Origin: GCA-002715885 sp045561575
Lineage (GTDB): Bacteria; Bacteroidota; Bacteroidia; Flavobacteriales; BACL11
DNA: 44,113 bases
Direction: 5' to 3'
Assembly: GCA_045561575.1 (NCBI GenBank)
Contig: JBJKXM010000042.1
Location: forward strand, 1 to 44,113
Within the stretch, counting starts at the first letter, position 1. The number at the start of each line of letters is the position of its first letter. This document shows positions 26,838 through 35,763 of the stretch, one piece after another. The notes beneath the pieces were generated by a model. The model was given only the letters and a program-made list of their open reading frames with translations. It did not search any database and was not told where the DNA came from. Position numbers and translations under genes: made by a program.

Positions 26838-28601
26838 ATGAAAAAAATTCTGATTTTTTTTATTTCTTTTCTTACAATATTTATGACTTTTGGACAAAAT
26901 AGATGTTCAACAGATGAATATGTTGATATTCTTGAAAAGGAATTCCCATTATATAAAGAGCTTAGAAGTAAAGTAAATATACAAACTGACAGATGGATTG
27001 AATCAAATTACAATAACAACTCTAAATCTATCATCACTATACCTGTAGTTGTTCATGTAGTATGGAACACTTCTGCAGAAAATATATCAGATCAACAAAT
27101 CTTTTCTCAAATTGATGTCTTGAATGCAGATTATAGAAGAACAAATGTTGATGCAATCATGACTCCATCGGTATGGCAAGGTATAGCTGCAGATACTGAA
27201 ATTGAATTTTGTTTAGCAACTGTAGATCCTAATGGTGCATTTACTAGTGGTATAACTAGGACACAAACTAGCCAAACTTCATTTTCAATACAAACAAATG
27301 CAATGAAATCTACCTCTTCAGGAGGTATTGATCCTTGGGACCAAGACAAATATTTAAACATATGGGTATGTGATTTATCCGGTGGAATTTTAGGTTATGC
27401 TACACCTCCTTCTAGTTTCAACAATCCTTATGATGGAGTGGTGGTGGGTTATCGATATTTTGGAACATTAGGTACAGTTCAGGCACCTTACAACAAAGGC
27501 AGAACATGTACACATGAAGTTGGTCATTGGTTAAATTTAGATCATACATGGGGAAGCGGAACGTGTGGTAATGACAATGTAAATGACACGCCATTACAAG
27601 AAGAAGCTAATTATAGCTGTCCTGCGTTTCCTCACAATGCAAATAGTTGTGGAACTTCTAATAGCAATGGTGACATGTTTATGAACTATATGGACTACAC
27701 AAATGACGGCTGTATGAATTTATTTACTCAAGGACAAAAAGCACGCATGATTGCAGCCATAAATCAATATAGACCTGATCTGCTTAATCATAATTTATGC
27801 AACACAACGCCACCAGTTGCTTCATGGAACTGTATAAATGGTAATTGTGTTGATCCATTAAATGGCAATGGTACTTACTCTGATCTAAGTGTATGTCAAG
27901 CAAATTGTTTCTGTACTGCAACAAATCCACCAATCTATGAGAATTTTCAAAGTGGACTTCCAAGTTGGTCTATAATAAATAATGATGGAGGTGACACCTG
28001 GGAATGGACAAATAATTACGGATTTAATGGAAACGGATGTATTTGGATTAATAATGCTGAATATTCAGCTAATGGTGAATATGATGATTTTATTATTCCT
28101 ACTGTGGATCTAACATCTTTCTCGAGCATTTATTTAACTTTTGATTACGCATACAGTCTTTGGACTAACCCCGCTTCATCACAAAACTGGTCTGATACAT
28201 TAATCATATTTGTTTCTGATGATTGCGGTAACACATGGCAAAATGTATGGGAAAAAGCTGGACTTAATCTTACTACTACTACCCCAGCCTACAATCCTTT
28301 TAATTGGTTTCCAAATAACAATAACGATTGGGCTTCAGTTGTAATAGATTTATCTTCCTATACAAACCAGGACGACTTTGCCATCAAATTTAGAAATGTT
28401 AATCAATATGAAAATAATCTGTTTATTGACAATATAAATCTTTGGGACAACAACACATCAATAAATCAAATAATAAATTCCGATAGAAAGCTTCTAAAAA
28501 TTATTGATGTTTTAGGAAGAGAAAGTTCTTCTTCAAAACACTCAATACTTTTGTACATATATGATGATAACAGTGTGGAGAAAAAAATAATTCTCAAATA
28601 A
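26838..28601 (+). CDS. Secreted M43 (pappalysin-like) zinc metalloprotease with T9SS-type sorting tail
   Basis: The 587-residue protein starts with a signal peptide (about 1-19, ending FMTFGQ). The M43 catalytic domain carries the zinc motif HEVGHWLNLDH at 226-236 (His226, Glu227, His230, His236) and a downstream MNYMDY Met-turn. After a cysteine-rich linker (about 330-360), a jelly-roll domain of the choice-of-anchor J type follows (about 365-530, with EYDDFIIPTVDLTSF). The last 45 or so residues, from LLKIIDVLGRE to YIYDDNSVEKKIIL, resemble a short type A sorting signal for the type IX system. It probably digests extracellular protein. The gld genes fit such export. It stands alone between two opposing operons. 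Confidence 0.9.
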   Translation: MKKILIFFISFLTIFMTFGQNRCSTDEYVDILEKEFPLYKELRSKVNIQTDRWIESNYNNNSKSIITIPVVVHVVWNTSAENISDQQIFSQIDVLNADYRRTNVDAIMTPSVWQGIAADTEIEFCLATVDPNGAFTSGITRTQTSQTSFSIQTNAMKSTSSGGIDPWDQDKYLNIWVCDLSGGILGYATPPSSFNNPYDGVVVGYRYFGTLGTVQAPYNKGRTCTHEVGHWLNLDHTWGSGTCGNDNVNDTPLQEEANYSCPAFPHNANSCGTSNSNGDMFMNYMDYTNDGCMNLFTQGQKARMIAAINQYRPDLLNHNLCNTTPPVASWNCINGNCVDPLNGNGTYSDLSVCQANCFCTATNPPIYENFQSGLPSWSIINNDGGDTWEWTNNYGFNGNGCIWINNAEYSANGEYDDFIIPTVDLTSFSSIYLTFDYAYSLWTNPASSQNWSDTLIIFVSDDCGNTWQNVWEKAGLNLTTTTPAYNPFNWFPNNNNDWASVVIDLSSYTNQDDFAIKFRNVNQYENNLFIDNINLWDNNTSINQIINSDRKLLKIIDVLGRESSSSKHSILLYIYDDNSVEKKIILK

Positions 28602-28603
28602 TA

Positions 28604-29140
28604 TTATTTCCACCTAAAAGACTCAATTAAATTTCTAATATCACTCTTAACGAAATTATTTACTGGTATAATTGAATCATTTATTTCTGTATTAAAGTAG
28701 AAAGAGCCTCGAAAAAAATTATCTAAACTATCAGTTAAATAAAATTGCATTGAAGTAGCAGTTACCCCTTCATAATCATATAACATACCAAAGACATTGT
28801 TTTTTTTGTCTATATAAATCTGTTCACTAATAACATCAGCCTGATTATTATGCTTGTAGGCCAAAGACCTAGATTGTTCTATATGTTCTAGTAAATCATT
28901 ATCTAGTTTAACAAAAGTAGTATGCAGTTTACCAGAAAAGCGATGGAAGTTTACATCAATAAAACGCATATTTTTTTGAATTTCAATTTTTGAATATGTA
29001 GGATATTCGAATAAAAAACTATTTCCAATATAACTTGAATATTCTTTTTTGGGTAAATCAATTTTAAAATAAGCTCTTGGCTTTGGTGTATAATCAGAAG
29101 AGCATGCAAATAAGAAAAGCATTAAAATACTATATCTCAT
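28604..29140 (-). CDS. gldD: GldD, gliding-motility lipoprotein
   Basis: GldD is a lipoprotein needed for gliding and type IX secretion in F. johnsoniae, where it works with GldE. The 178 residues begin with a short lipoprotein signal ending FLFACSS (lipidated Cys13), followed by YTPKPRAYFKIDLPKKEY, the hallmark N-terminus of mature GldD. The C-terminus ends in SDIRNLIESFRWK. Its start overlaps the end of gldE by 11 bases, the usual gldE-gldD coupling. Confidence 0.94.
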   Translation of the reverse strand: MRYSILMLFLFACSSDYTPKPRAYFKIDLPKKEYSSYIGNSFLFEYPTYSKIEIQKNMRFIDVNFHRFSGKLHTTFVKLDNDLLEHIEQSRSLAYKHNNQADVISEQIYIDKKNNVFGMLYDYEGVTATSMQFYLTDSLDNFFRGSFYFNTEINDSIIPVNNFVKSDIRNLIESFRWK

Positions 29141-30452
29141 TTAATGTCACTTTTATTCTTTTAATTCTTCTTAAATCTACAGCTTCAATTTGAAAAGTGA
29201 AATGTTTAATTTTAATAGTATCACCAATTTTAGGAATTTTTCCCTCATGCTCTAAAATTAGGCCTGCCAAAGAATCAGACTCACCTTTTATATCATCAAG
29301 TAAATCAACATCACAACCTACAATCTTTAAAAAATCTATTAACAAAATTTTTCCTTCAAAAATAAAATTACTTTCATCTAGTTTAGAATAAATATTATCA
29401 TCATCATCAAACTCATCATTAATTTCACCAACAATCTCTTCAAGCACATCTTCTAAAGTAACGATTCCTGATGCTCCTCCATATTCATCAACTACAATAG
29501 CAATATGATTTTTTTTAGCTTGAAATTCTTTTAAAAGATCATTAATCATCTTGTTTTCTGGAACAAAAAAAGGAAGTCTACATAAATCTATCCATTTAAA
29601 ATCATCATCTTTTGAAAGATATGGAATGAGATCTTTTATATATAAAATACCCAACACATTATCAAACTGCTGATCATAAATAGGAATTCTGGAATATCCT
29701 GATGATGTAATTATTTTTAATAATTCAGAATATTTAGTGTTTTTGTCTACTGCTACTACATCTACCCTTGATTTCATAATTTCCTTTACATCAGTATTAC
29801 CAAATTCAACAATACTTCTTAGGATCATCTCCTCCTTGCCCTCGTATTCTTGATCTGTTAAATCTAAAGCTTTGGAAATATCATCAATACTTACATTAGA
29901 TTCTTTTTTCTTTAATTTATTTTCGATTATTGAGGTAGATGAAACTAATATATAACTAAAAGGATAGAATATTCTTTTTAGAATCGTGAGTGGTTTAGCC
30001 ATCCAAAGACTAAACTTAACAGCATTTTGATTTGCATAAACTTTTGGTGTAATCTCACCAAATAAAACTAATAAAGATGTAATAATTATTACTTGAAAAA
30101 TAAATTCCAAAACTGAACCTTCAGGAAATTGAAATGATATACTAGTTAAATACGTCGATATGATTACTATTGCAACATTAATAAAGTTATTTGCTATCAA
30201 AATTGTTGCAAGTAATAAGTTGGGTTTTCTTAAGTGATTATAAATTAATTTACTCTTTGGATTTTCCTCACTTAATTCTTCAAGATCAGACATGTTTAAA
30301 GAAAAATATGATATTTCAGCTCCTGAAACACATGCAGAAAATATTAGTAAAAAAATAATTACACCAAATATTACGAGATTTTCTAATTGGAAAAAAGTAA
30401 AATCAACTTGAGAAAAAATATTTAAAAATATGGGGAGGGGATCTTCTTTCAA
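29130..30452 (-). CDS. gldE: GldE, CNNM/CBS-domain membrane protein of the gliding machinery
   Basis: GldE belongs to the CorC/HlyC-like transporter family: an N-terminal DUF21/CNNM membrane domain (about 25-190, three to four helices, with SGAEISYFSL). Two CBS domains follow (about 205-325, with YSRIPIYDQQFDNVLGILY and AIVVDEYGGASGIVTLED), then a CorC_HlyC domain (about 345-430). In F. johnsoniae extra GldE can suppress some gldD defects, so the two act together. The gene order ssb-gldE-gldD seen here is the conserved one, which supports the Gld name over a generic hemolysin-type label. Confidence 0.93.
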   Translation of the reverse strand: MKEDPLPIFLNIFSQVDFTFFQLENLVIFGVIIFLLIFSACVSGAEISYFSLNMSDLEELSEENPKSKLIYNHLRKPNLLLATILIANNFINVAIVIISTYLTSISFQFPEGSVLEFIFQVIIITSLLVLFGEITPKVYANQNAVKFSLWMAKPLTILKRIFYPFSYILVSSTSIIENKLKKKESNVSIDDISKALDLTDQEYEGKEEMILRSIVEFGNTDVKEIMKSRVDVVAVDKNTKYSELLKIITSSGYSRIPIYDQQFDNVLGILYIKDLIPYLSKDDDFKWIDLCRLPFFVPENKMINDLLKEFQAKKNHIAIVVDEYGGASGIVTLEDVLEEIVGEINDEFDDDDNIYSKLDESNFIFEGKILLIDFLKIVGCDVDLLDDIKGESDSLAGLILEHEGKIPKIGDTIKIKHFTFQIEAVDLRRIKRIKVTLNEI

Positions 30453-30466
30453 ATGTCAATTATTAA

Positions 30467-30850
30467 TTAAAAAGGTAAATCATCTTCTGTTGAATTCCCA
30501 TTAGAATTTTCTTGATTATTAGATCTTCCGAGCATAGTTAATTTATCTGCCAAAACTTCCGTTTTATATCTTGTATTTTCTTCTTTATCAACCCACTTAT
30601 TTGTACGGAGTTTACCCTCTACATAAACACTAGATCCTTTTTTAAGATATTTTTCAGCAACTTCTGCTAAACCTCTCCATAAAACAATATCATGCCACTC
30701 CGTTTGACTAACTCTTTCTCCTTCTTTATTCTTGTAATTTTCAGTGGTAGCTAAAGATAAATTTGCAACAGCTACACCATTATCTAAATATCTAACCTCT
30801 GGGTCTTTACCTAGATTACCAATTAAAATCACTTTATTAACTCCGGACAT
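30467..30850 (-). CDS. ssb: Ssb, single-stranded DNA-binding protein
   Basis: Ssb coats single-stranded DNA and recruits repair and replication proteins. I choose the ATG at 30848-30850, giving 127 residues starting MSGVNKVILIGNLGKDPEVR, the normal start. An in-frame ATG four codons earlier is possible. The OB fold spans about 3-105, and the protein ends in the acidic tip EDDLPF that binds partner proteins. It has its own predicted promoter after mutY, and leads into gldE 14 bases later. Confidence 0.96.
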   Translation of the reverse strand: MSGVNKVILIGNLGKDPEVRYLDNGVAVANLSLATTENYKNKEGERVSQTEWHDIVLWRGLAEVAEKYLKKGSSVYVEGKLRTNKWVDKEENTRYKTEVLADKLTMLGRSNNQENSNGNSTEDDLPF

Positions 30851-30872
30851 GAACCTTTTCAAATTATTTAAA

Positions 30873-30880
30873 CAAATTTA
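30873..30880 (-). promoter_or_regulatory. Predicted -7 promoter box for ssb-gldE-gldD
   Basis: The minus strand reads TAAATTTG, fitting TAnnTTTG, 22 bases before the chosen ssb ATG and just after the mutY stop. This would let ssb and the gld pair be expressed separately from mutY. Confidence 0.55.
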
Positions 30881-30891
30881 AAAAAAAACAA

Positions 30892-31929
30892 CTAAATATT
30901 GTTTTCAGACAAATAATTATCTATTAATTTAGATACTGGCAAATCAACAATATCTGAGATATTCACAGGTGTTAATTCTGAATTTCTAAAATTATCACAT
31001 GAAATATGTAAAAACTTAACATTTAACTTTTGATGTGATAGTTTATGAATAATTATAGGTGAAATTTGATTTATATGAATTGCATCATTAAAAAATGATT
31101 TGTAATCTTCACTTTCTAAAAATTCATTATTTGATGTTTCATGAGAAAATTCAATTGACGGGAATTCATAGAGCCCTGACCATATTCCGGATTTTTTCTT
31201 TTTGAAAAAAACAGAATTTTTATCTTTAATAATTAAAAAGAAAATATATCTATTTCTTACTTTTAATTTATTAGATTTTTTTGGTAAAGATTGTACTAAT
31301 GAATTATTAAAAGCAAAACAATTATCTGAAAAAAAACATGAAAAACAGCTTGGGCTCTTAGGTGTACAAACTAATGCTCCAAATTCCATAATAGCCTGAT
31401 TGTAAATATGAGAGTTTATTTTTGGAAGGTTTAAATCTGCCAATTTTTGAAATTCCCTTTTTCCTTTGCCGGTATCAAAAAAAGAATCTAATCCATAGAT
31501 TCTTGATAAAACCCTAATTACATTACCATCTAAAACCGCATAATTTTCATGAAAAGCAAAAGATGAAATAGCAGCTGCGGTATATGACCCAACTCCATTT
31601 AAAGAAATAATATCACCATATTTATCAGGAAAAATACCATTATGTTTTTCGCAAATAAATTTAGCAGTTATTTGTAAATTTCTTGCTCTAGAATAGTAAC
31701 CAAGACCTTGCCAAAGTTTTAGAACTTTATCTTCAGAAGCATTAGCTAAATCACAAATTGTAGGGAATTCTGTAATAAATTTAAGATAATAAGGTAGTCC
31801 CTGATTAACTCTGGTTTGTTGTAAAATTACTTCAGACAACCATATTTTGTATGGATCTGTAGTATTTCTCCAAGGTAAATCGCGTTTATTTAAAGAATAC
31901 CATTTAATTAAATCATTAGAAAAATTCAT
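30892..31929 (-). CDS. mutY: MutY, A/G-specific adenine DNA glycosylase
   Basis: MutY removes adenine mispaired with 8-oxoguanine. The 345 residues show the catalytic Glu33 in WLSEVILQQT, the helix-hairpin-helix LNGVGSYTAAA, and the catalytic Asp134 in VLDGNVIRV. The iron-sulfur loop C-x6-C-x2-C-x5-C appears as CTPKSPSCFSCFFSDNC. A C-terminal NUDIX-like domain (about 225-340) recognises 8-oxoguanine. It is divergent from the HU gene and leads the mutY-ssb-gldE-gldD run. Confidence 0.96.
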   Translation of the reverse strand: MNFSNDLIKWYSLNKRDLPWRNTTDPYKIWLSEVILQQTRVNQGLPYYLKFITEFPTICDLANASEDKVLKLWQGLGYYSRARNLQITAKFICEKHNGIFPDKYGDIISLNGVGSYTAAAISSFAFHENYAVLDGNVIRVLSRIYGLDSFFDTGKGKREFQKLADLNLPKINSHIYNQAIMEFGALVCTPKSPSCFSCFFSDNCFAFNNSLVQSLPKKSNKLKVRNRYIFFLIIKDKNSVFFKKKKSGIWSGLYEFPSIEFSHETSNNEFLESEDYKSFFNDAIHINQISPIIIHKLSHQKLNVKFLHISCDNFRNSELTPVNISDIVDLPVSKLIDNYLSENNI

Positions 31930-31975
31930 AATTTTTAAAATAAAAAACTGAAATAGCTATTAGATTAAATTTTGA

Positions 31976-31983
31976 TATATTTG
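31976..31983 (+). promoter_or_regulatory. Predicted -7 promoter box for the HU gene
   Basis: TATATTTG is a full TAnnTTTG match, 25 bases before the ATG at 32009. It would drive HU and possibly the small basic gene and rng. Confidence 0.55.
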
Positions 31984-32008
31984 CAGTCAAATTTAGTAAA
32001 ATATATCT

Positions 32009-32293
32009 ATGACAAAAGCAGAGGTTGTAAGTAAAATATCAGCAAAAACAGGAGTAGAAAAAACAACAACTCTTGCTATAGTAGAATCGTTTATGAATGA
32101 GGTTATGAATTCTGTTTCTGAAAATGAATCAGTATTTTTAAGAGGATTTGGGACATTTAAAGCAAAGAAGAGGGCACAAAAAACAGGAAGAAATATCAAG
32201 AAGAATACCACAATAATTATCCCTGAACATCATATACCATCATTCAAACCTGCGAAGAGTTTTGTGCAGGAAGTTAAGAATAAAGTAAAGTAA
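32009..32293 (+). CDS. HU/IHF-family DNA-binding protein
   Basis: This is a 94-residue nucleoid protein of the HU/IHF superfamily. It has the usual N-terminal helices (KAEVVSKISAKTGVEKTTT), the conserved FLRGFGTFKAKKRAQKTGRN turn that leads into the DNA-embracing arm, the arm's PEHHIPSFKPAKSF segment and a basic end. In the arm the canonical PxP appears as IPEHHIPSFKP. It may be HU or an IHF-like homodimer. It is divergent from mutY and precedes rng, an order seen in other Bacteroidota. Confidence 0.94.
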   Translation: MTKAEVVSKISAKTGVEKTTTLAIVESFMNEVMNSVSENESVFLRGFGTFKAKKRAQKTGRNIKKNTTIIIPEHHIPSFKPAKSFVQEVKNKVK

Positions 32294-32314
32294 AACTTTA
32301 AAAAAATATTTGAG

Positions 32315-32404
32315 ATGTCAGGAGCTAAGAAAAAGAAAAGATTAAAAATTGCTACACATAAGCGTAAAAAGCGCTCAAGAAAAAATAGACATAAGAATAA
32401 ATAA
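32315..32404 (+). CDS. 29-residue very basic protein, resembling the bS22/AURKAIP1-COX24 type small ribosomal protein
   Basis: A short reading frame of 29 residues runs from ATG at 32315 to TAA at 32404, beginning MSGAKKKKRLKIATHK and ending RSRKNRHKNK. About 17 residues are Lys, Arg or His. I recall nearly identical short proteins (pattern GKKRKRHK-ATHKRKKR--NRHKKK) between HU and RNase G genes in other Bacteroidota, and they resemble the bS22/mS38 group of tiny ribosomal proteins. The identity as a ribosomal protein is inference. The existence of the gene is well supported by its intact frame, conserved pattern and position 21 bases after HU. Confidence 0.8.
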   Translation: MSGAKKKKRLKIATHKRKKRSRKNRHKNK

Positions 32405-32444
32405 TTTTTATAAATCTATTTTTTAATCAGAAAATAATTAAACC

Positions 32445-33977
32445 ATGAAATTCGACCTTATAATCGATTCAAGGTCTTCTGAAGTAGTAATTGCTCTTTT
32501 ACGTGATGGTCAGTTAATAGAACTTCACAAACAAAAACACGACAATAACTTTTCAGTAGGCGATATATACTTAGGGAAAATTAAAAAAGTTGTCCCTGGA
32601 CTTAATGCAGCATTTGTAAATGTTGGATATGAAAGAGATGGGTTTTTACATTATCTCGATCTTGGAATGCAAGTCAACACGTTAAAAAAATATACCGAAA
32701 AAACAATTGGTGAAAAATTAAACACAGCATCTCTTAAAAATTTTAAAAATGAAAAGGGGATTGATAAAGACGGTAAAATTGCTGATACTTTAAAATCCGG
32801 TGATCACCTGCTATTACAAATATCAAAAGAACCGATTTCAACTAAAGGCCCGCGTTTAACAGCTGAGCTCTCTCTTGCTGGCAGATACATGGTATTAACT
32901 CCATTCTCTGACAAAGTTTCAGTATCTCAAAAAATAGCAAAAAACGAAGAAAAAAATAGACTAAAAAAACTCATTAGAAGCATAAAACCACATGGATTTG
33001 GAGTTATAATCAGAACTGTAGCAACAGGCAAAAAAGTAGCAGAACTTGATCAAGACTTAAAAAATTTATATAAAAAATGGCAACTAATAAGTAAAAAATT
33101 AAAAGGAGCAAAAGCTCCAAAAAAGATTTTAGGCGAACTAAACAGATCGTCTACTATTTTAAGAGATCTACTTGATGCAAAATTCAATAATATTGTGGTA
33201 AATAATCATGAAATTGCACAAGAACTAAAAGATTATCTAGCAAGAATATCCCCAGCTCAAGAAAAAATTGTCAAGCTACACAAAGGCGAAACACCAATTT
33301 TTCAGAAATATAACGTAACAAAACAAATTAAAGGAGCATTTGGGAAAAATGTGACAATTAAAAATGGAACGTACCTAGTAATTGAGCATACTGAGGCTTT
33401 ACATGTCATAGATGTTAATAGTGGTAAAAAAGTTGATGCAAAAAAAGATCAAGAAGAAAATGCATTAGAAGTTAATATTGAAGCTGCTAAAGAAATCGCA
33501 AGACAATTAAGGCTACGTGATATGGGTGGAATTATTGTTGTTGACTTTATTGATTTAAAATTAGAAAAAAACAGAAAATTACTTTTTGAGAGTTTAAAGC
33601 AAGCAATGAGTGATGATAAGGCAAAACACAATATTTTACCTCCAACAAAATTTGGACTAATTCAAATCACAAGACAAAGAGTTAGGCCTGCACTAACTAT
33701 CGACACATTAGAAAACTGTCCAATGTGTAGTGGTGGTGGCAAAATAGATTCTAGCCTTCTATTAATCGACCAGATTGAAAACAAGCTTGCAAATCTTACG
33801 GTAATCAAGTCAAATAAAATAAAAATTGCAACACATCCCTTTGTTGCTAGTTATATAAATCAAGGATGGTTTTTCTCTTCAATTAGATATAAATGGGAGA
33901 AAAAATTTAACAAGATAATCAAAGTAGTTGGTGATGACAGATTACATTTGTTACAATATAGTATTGTAAAAAAATAA
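32445..33977 (+). CDS. rng: Rng, ribonuclease G (RNase E/G family)
   Basis: This endoribonuclease matures 16S rRNA 5' ends and degrades mRNA. The 510 residues include an S1-type domain inserted near the N-terminus (about 35-125, with GDIYLGKIKKVVPGLNAAFVN read as its start). The RNase E/G catalytic domain carries acidic residues in HVIDVNSGK and IVVDFIDL, and the zinc-link CPMC follows near residue 425. There is no long RNase E-type scaffold tail, so RNase G is the better name. It follows HU and the small basic gene on the same strand. Confidence 0.95.
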   Translation: MKFDLIIDSRSSEVVIALLRDGQLIELHKQKHDNNFSVGDIYLGKIKKVVPGLNAAFVNVGYERDGFLHYLDLGMQVNTLKKYTEKTIGEKLNTASLKNFKNEKGIDKDGKIADTLKSGDHLLLQISKEPISTKGPRLTAELSLAGRYMVLTPFSDKVSVSQKIAKNEEKNRLKKLIRSIKPHGFGVIIRTVATGKKVAELDQDLKNLYKKWQLISKKLKGAKAPKKILGELNRSSTILRDLLDAKFNNIVVNNHEIAQELKDYLARISPAQEKIVKLHKGETPIFQKYNVTKQIKGAFGKNVTIKNGTYLVIEHTEALHVIDVNSGKKVDAKKDQEENALEVNIEAAKEIARQLRLRDMGGIIVVDFIDLKLEKNRKLLFESLKQAMSDDKAKHNILPPTKFGLIQITRQRVRPALTIDTLENCPMCSGGGKIDSSLLLIDQIENKLANLTVIKSNKIKIATHPFVASYINQGWFFSSIRYKWEKKFNKIIKVVGDDRLHLLQYSIVKK

Positions 33978-33982
33978 TCTCC

Positions 33983-35245
33983 CTATTCACTTGTTTTTCT
34001 GTGAAGTATTAAAAGAACAAAACTAGAAACAACCATCATTATTACACCAATCATATACCCCCATCTAATATTATCATCTATATTAAAAAATGGCAGTGCA
34101 AAAATTGAAATTAAGATAATTCTTATAAGAATATTTAATGAACTAAAAACAGAAGTAGCTCTTCCTATTAAATTATTAGGAATATGATTAAAAAGATATG
34201 TTGTTCTTAAAATCCTTACGCCCGCATTAGTTATTCCTAAAATCAAACTTCCAATAAAAAATATCAAAAGAGATTTGTAAAAAGTCATGGCATAAAAAGC
34301 TAAAGCAACGTTCATCATTAAAAAAGTAACAGCAAAATATGTGTTAAATTTTGAAAGCAATCTTAAAATCAGAACACCAGAAAAAATTGCTCCAATTGAA
34401 TAATATACTTCAGCAGATGCATATACATTTCCTGAAGCTTGTAAAAAATCATGAACATATGATGGTAAGATCACATGCAATTCAACTAATGTAAAAGCAA
34501 ATAGCATATAAGAAGTTATACCAAATAGAAAAATAACTGGATTATCTTTTAGATAAGTGAAACCAATTTTTAATCTTTCAAATAAGCTACCAACATCTAC
34601 CGTCTCATTATTGATTGGCACATACCTTATTATTGAAATTATAGCTATTACAAGAACATAAGTAAATGCATCCAACAAAAATATATCATAAATTTGCCAA
34701 GGTGTCACATCAAAAGGTAATTCAAAATTAAAACCAGCTATTTCTAAACTTCTATTATTTGTTCCGGTAAGCAAAATTGCAGCAAATGCACCAGCCAAAA
34801 CACTTGTTGTTTGTCCCTGAACCTCTATATATGAATTTAATTTACCATAGTTTTTCTTCTCAGTAATTTCTTGACCAAACGCATATAAGTTTGGGTAATG
34901 AATATTATAATTGAAAATTGTAATTGCAAATACTGACACAACTAATAGTTCAGAAAGATAATTATTATTGTAACCATAAATTGCAATTGATCCTATAAAA
35001 AGACCGCAAATAAGATTGGTTAAAATAAAAATCTTTTTTCTAGAATACCTATCAATAATAGAGCCAGCATATATACCCCAAAAAAGCGTTAAAGATGTTA
35101 TAACAATATAAGAATAAGCGAAAAACTCTGGTTTATCAATAATCTCAATAAAATACCAGGGTATTGCAATCATACTTATTCCTTGTGCTAAACCAGAGAT
35201 AATATTAGATATAAAAAGAAGTATTATTGCTTGCTGATTTTTCAT
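33983..35245 (-). CDS. MFS transporter
   Basis: This is a 420-residue major facilitator with about 12 hydrophobic segments, of the type formerly grouped with macrolide or enterobactin exporters (MFS_3-like). It has the conserved cytoplasmic loop GSIIDRYSRKKIF between helices 2 and 3. I choose the ATG at 35243-35245, which starts MKNQQAIILLF. The alternative in-frame ATG 54 bases upstream would overlap recX and the promoter box at 35251. The substrate is unknown. It ends 5 bases from the rng stop. Confidence 0.88.
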   Translation of the reverse strand: MKNQQAIILLFISNIISGLAQGISMIAIPWYFIEIIDKPEFFAYSYIVITSLTLFWGIYAGSIIDRYSRKKIFILTNLICGLFIGSIAIYGYNNNYLSELLVVSVFAITIFNYNIHYPNLYAFGQEITEKKNYGKLNSYIEVQGQTTSVLAGAFAAILLTGTNNRSLEIAGFNFELPFDVTPWQIYDIFLLDAFTYVLVIAIISIIRYVPINNETVDVGSLFERLKIGFTYLKDNPVIFLFGITSYMLFAFTLVELHVILPSYVHDFLQASGNVYASAEVYYSIGAIFSGVLILRLLSKFNTYFAVTFLMMNVALAFYAMTFYKSLLIFFIGSLILGITNAGVRILRTTYLFNHIPNNLIGRATSVFSSLNILIRIILISIFALPFFNIDDNIRWGYMIGVIMMVVSSFVLLILHRKTSE

Positions 35246-35250
35246 TGGCG

Positions 35251-35258
35251 CAAATTTA
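35251..35258 (-). promoter_or_regulatory. Predicted -7 promoter box for the MFS transporter
   Basis: The minus strand reads TAAATTTG (TAnnTTTG match), 5 bases before the chosen ATG at 35245. This gives a nearly leaderless message and supports that start. Confidence 0.55.
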
Positions 35259-35278
35259 AGATTATTACGTAGATTATG

Positions 35279-35286
35279 TACATTTG
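35279..35286 (+). promoter_or_regulatory. Predicted -7 promoter box for recX-prfB
   Basis: TACATTTG fits TAnnTTTG. It overlaps the TTG at 35284 that would be the most upstream recX start, which argues for a start further downstream. Confidence 0.45.
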
Positions 35287-35763
35287 ATTTATAGCACAAA
35301 AGATTTGAATAAAAAAGAAATAATTCTAAAATTAGAAAGGTATTGTTCTTTTTCTGAAAAATGCAAAAGTGATGTCATTAAAAAACTTTATGATTGGAAA
35401 GTTTTTAATCATCATAATGAAATAATTAATCATTTAATTACAAATAATTACATTAATGAAGAAAGATATGCTTTACAATATTGTAGGGGTAAATTTAACT
35501 CAAGAAGTTGGGGAAAAATTAAAATTGGCAATCATCTCAATCAAAAAGGAATAGATAGAAATATTATATTAAAAAGTTTTTCAGAAATTGAAGATTGTGA
35601 CTATATTAAAAAAATTTCAGATTTAATTTTAAATAAATCAAAAGCAATTAAGGAAGAAGATATGTTTAAGAGAAAATCAAAAATTGCAAGATTTCTTTAT
35701 CAAAAGGGATTTGAGACTGAATTAATTTGGCAACAAATAGAAAAAAATTTAAAAAATGATTAA
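35284..35763 (+). CDS. recX: RecX-family regulatory protein (start uncertain)
   Basis: RecX modulates RecA filaments. The frame gives up to 159 residues with the family's three-helix repeats: KLERYCSFSEKCKSDVIKKL, YINEERYALQYCRGKFNSRSWG, and a C-terminal ARFLYQKGFETELIWQ. There is no in-frame ATG near the N-terminus. Candidates are TTG at 35284 and TTG at 35305. A TAnnTTTG box overlaps the first, so the second (starting NKKEIILKLERY, 152 residues) may be the real one. It overlaps prfB by 8 bases, suggesting translational coupling. Confidence 0.85.
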   Translation: MIYSTKDLNKKEIILKLERYCSFSEKCKSDVIKKLYDWKVFNHHNEIINHLITNNYINEERYALQYCRGKFNSRSWGKIKIGNHLNQKGIDRNIILKSFSEIEDCDYIKKISDLILNKSKAIKEEDMFKRKSKIARFLYQKGFETELIWQQIEKNLKND

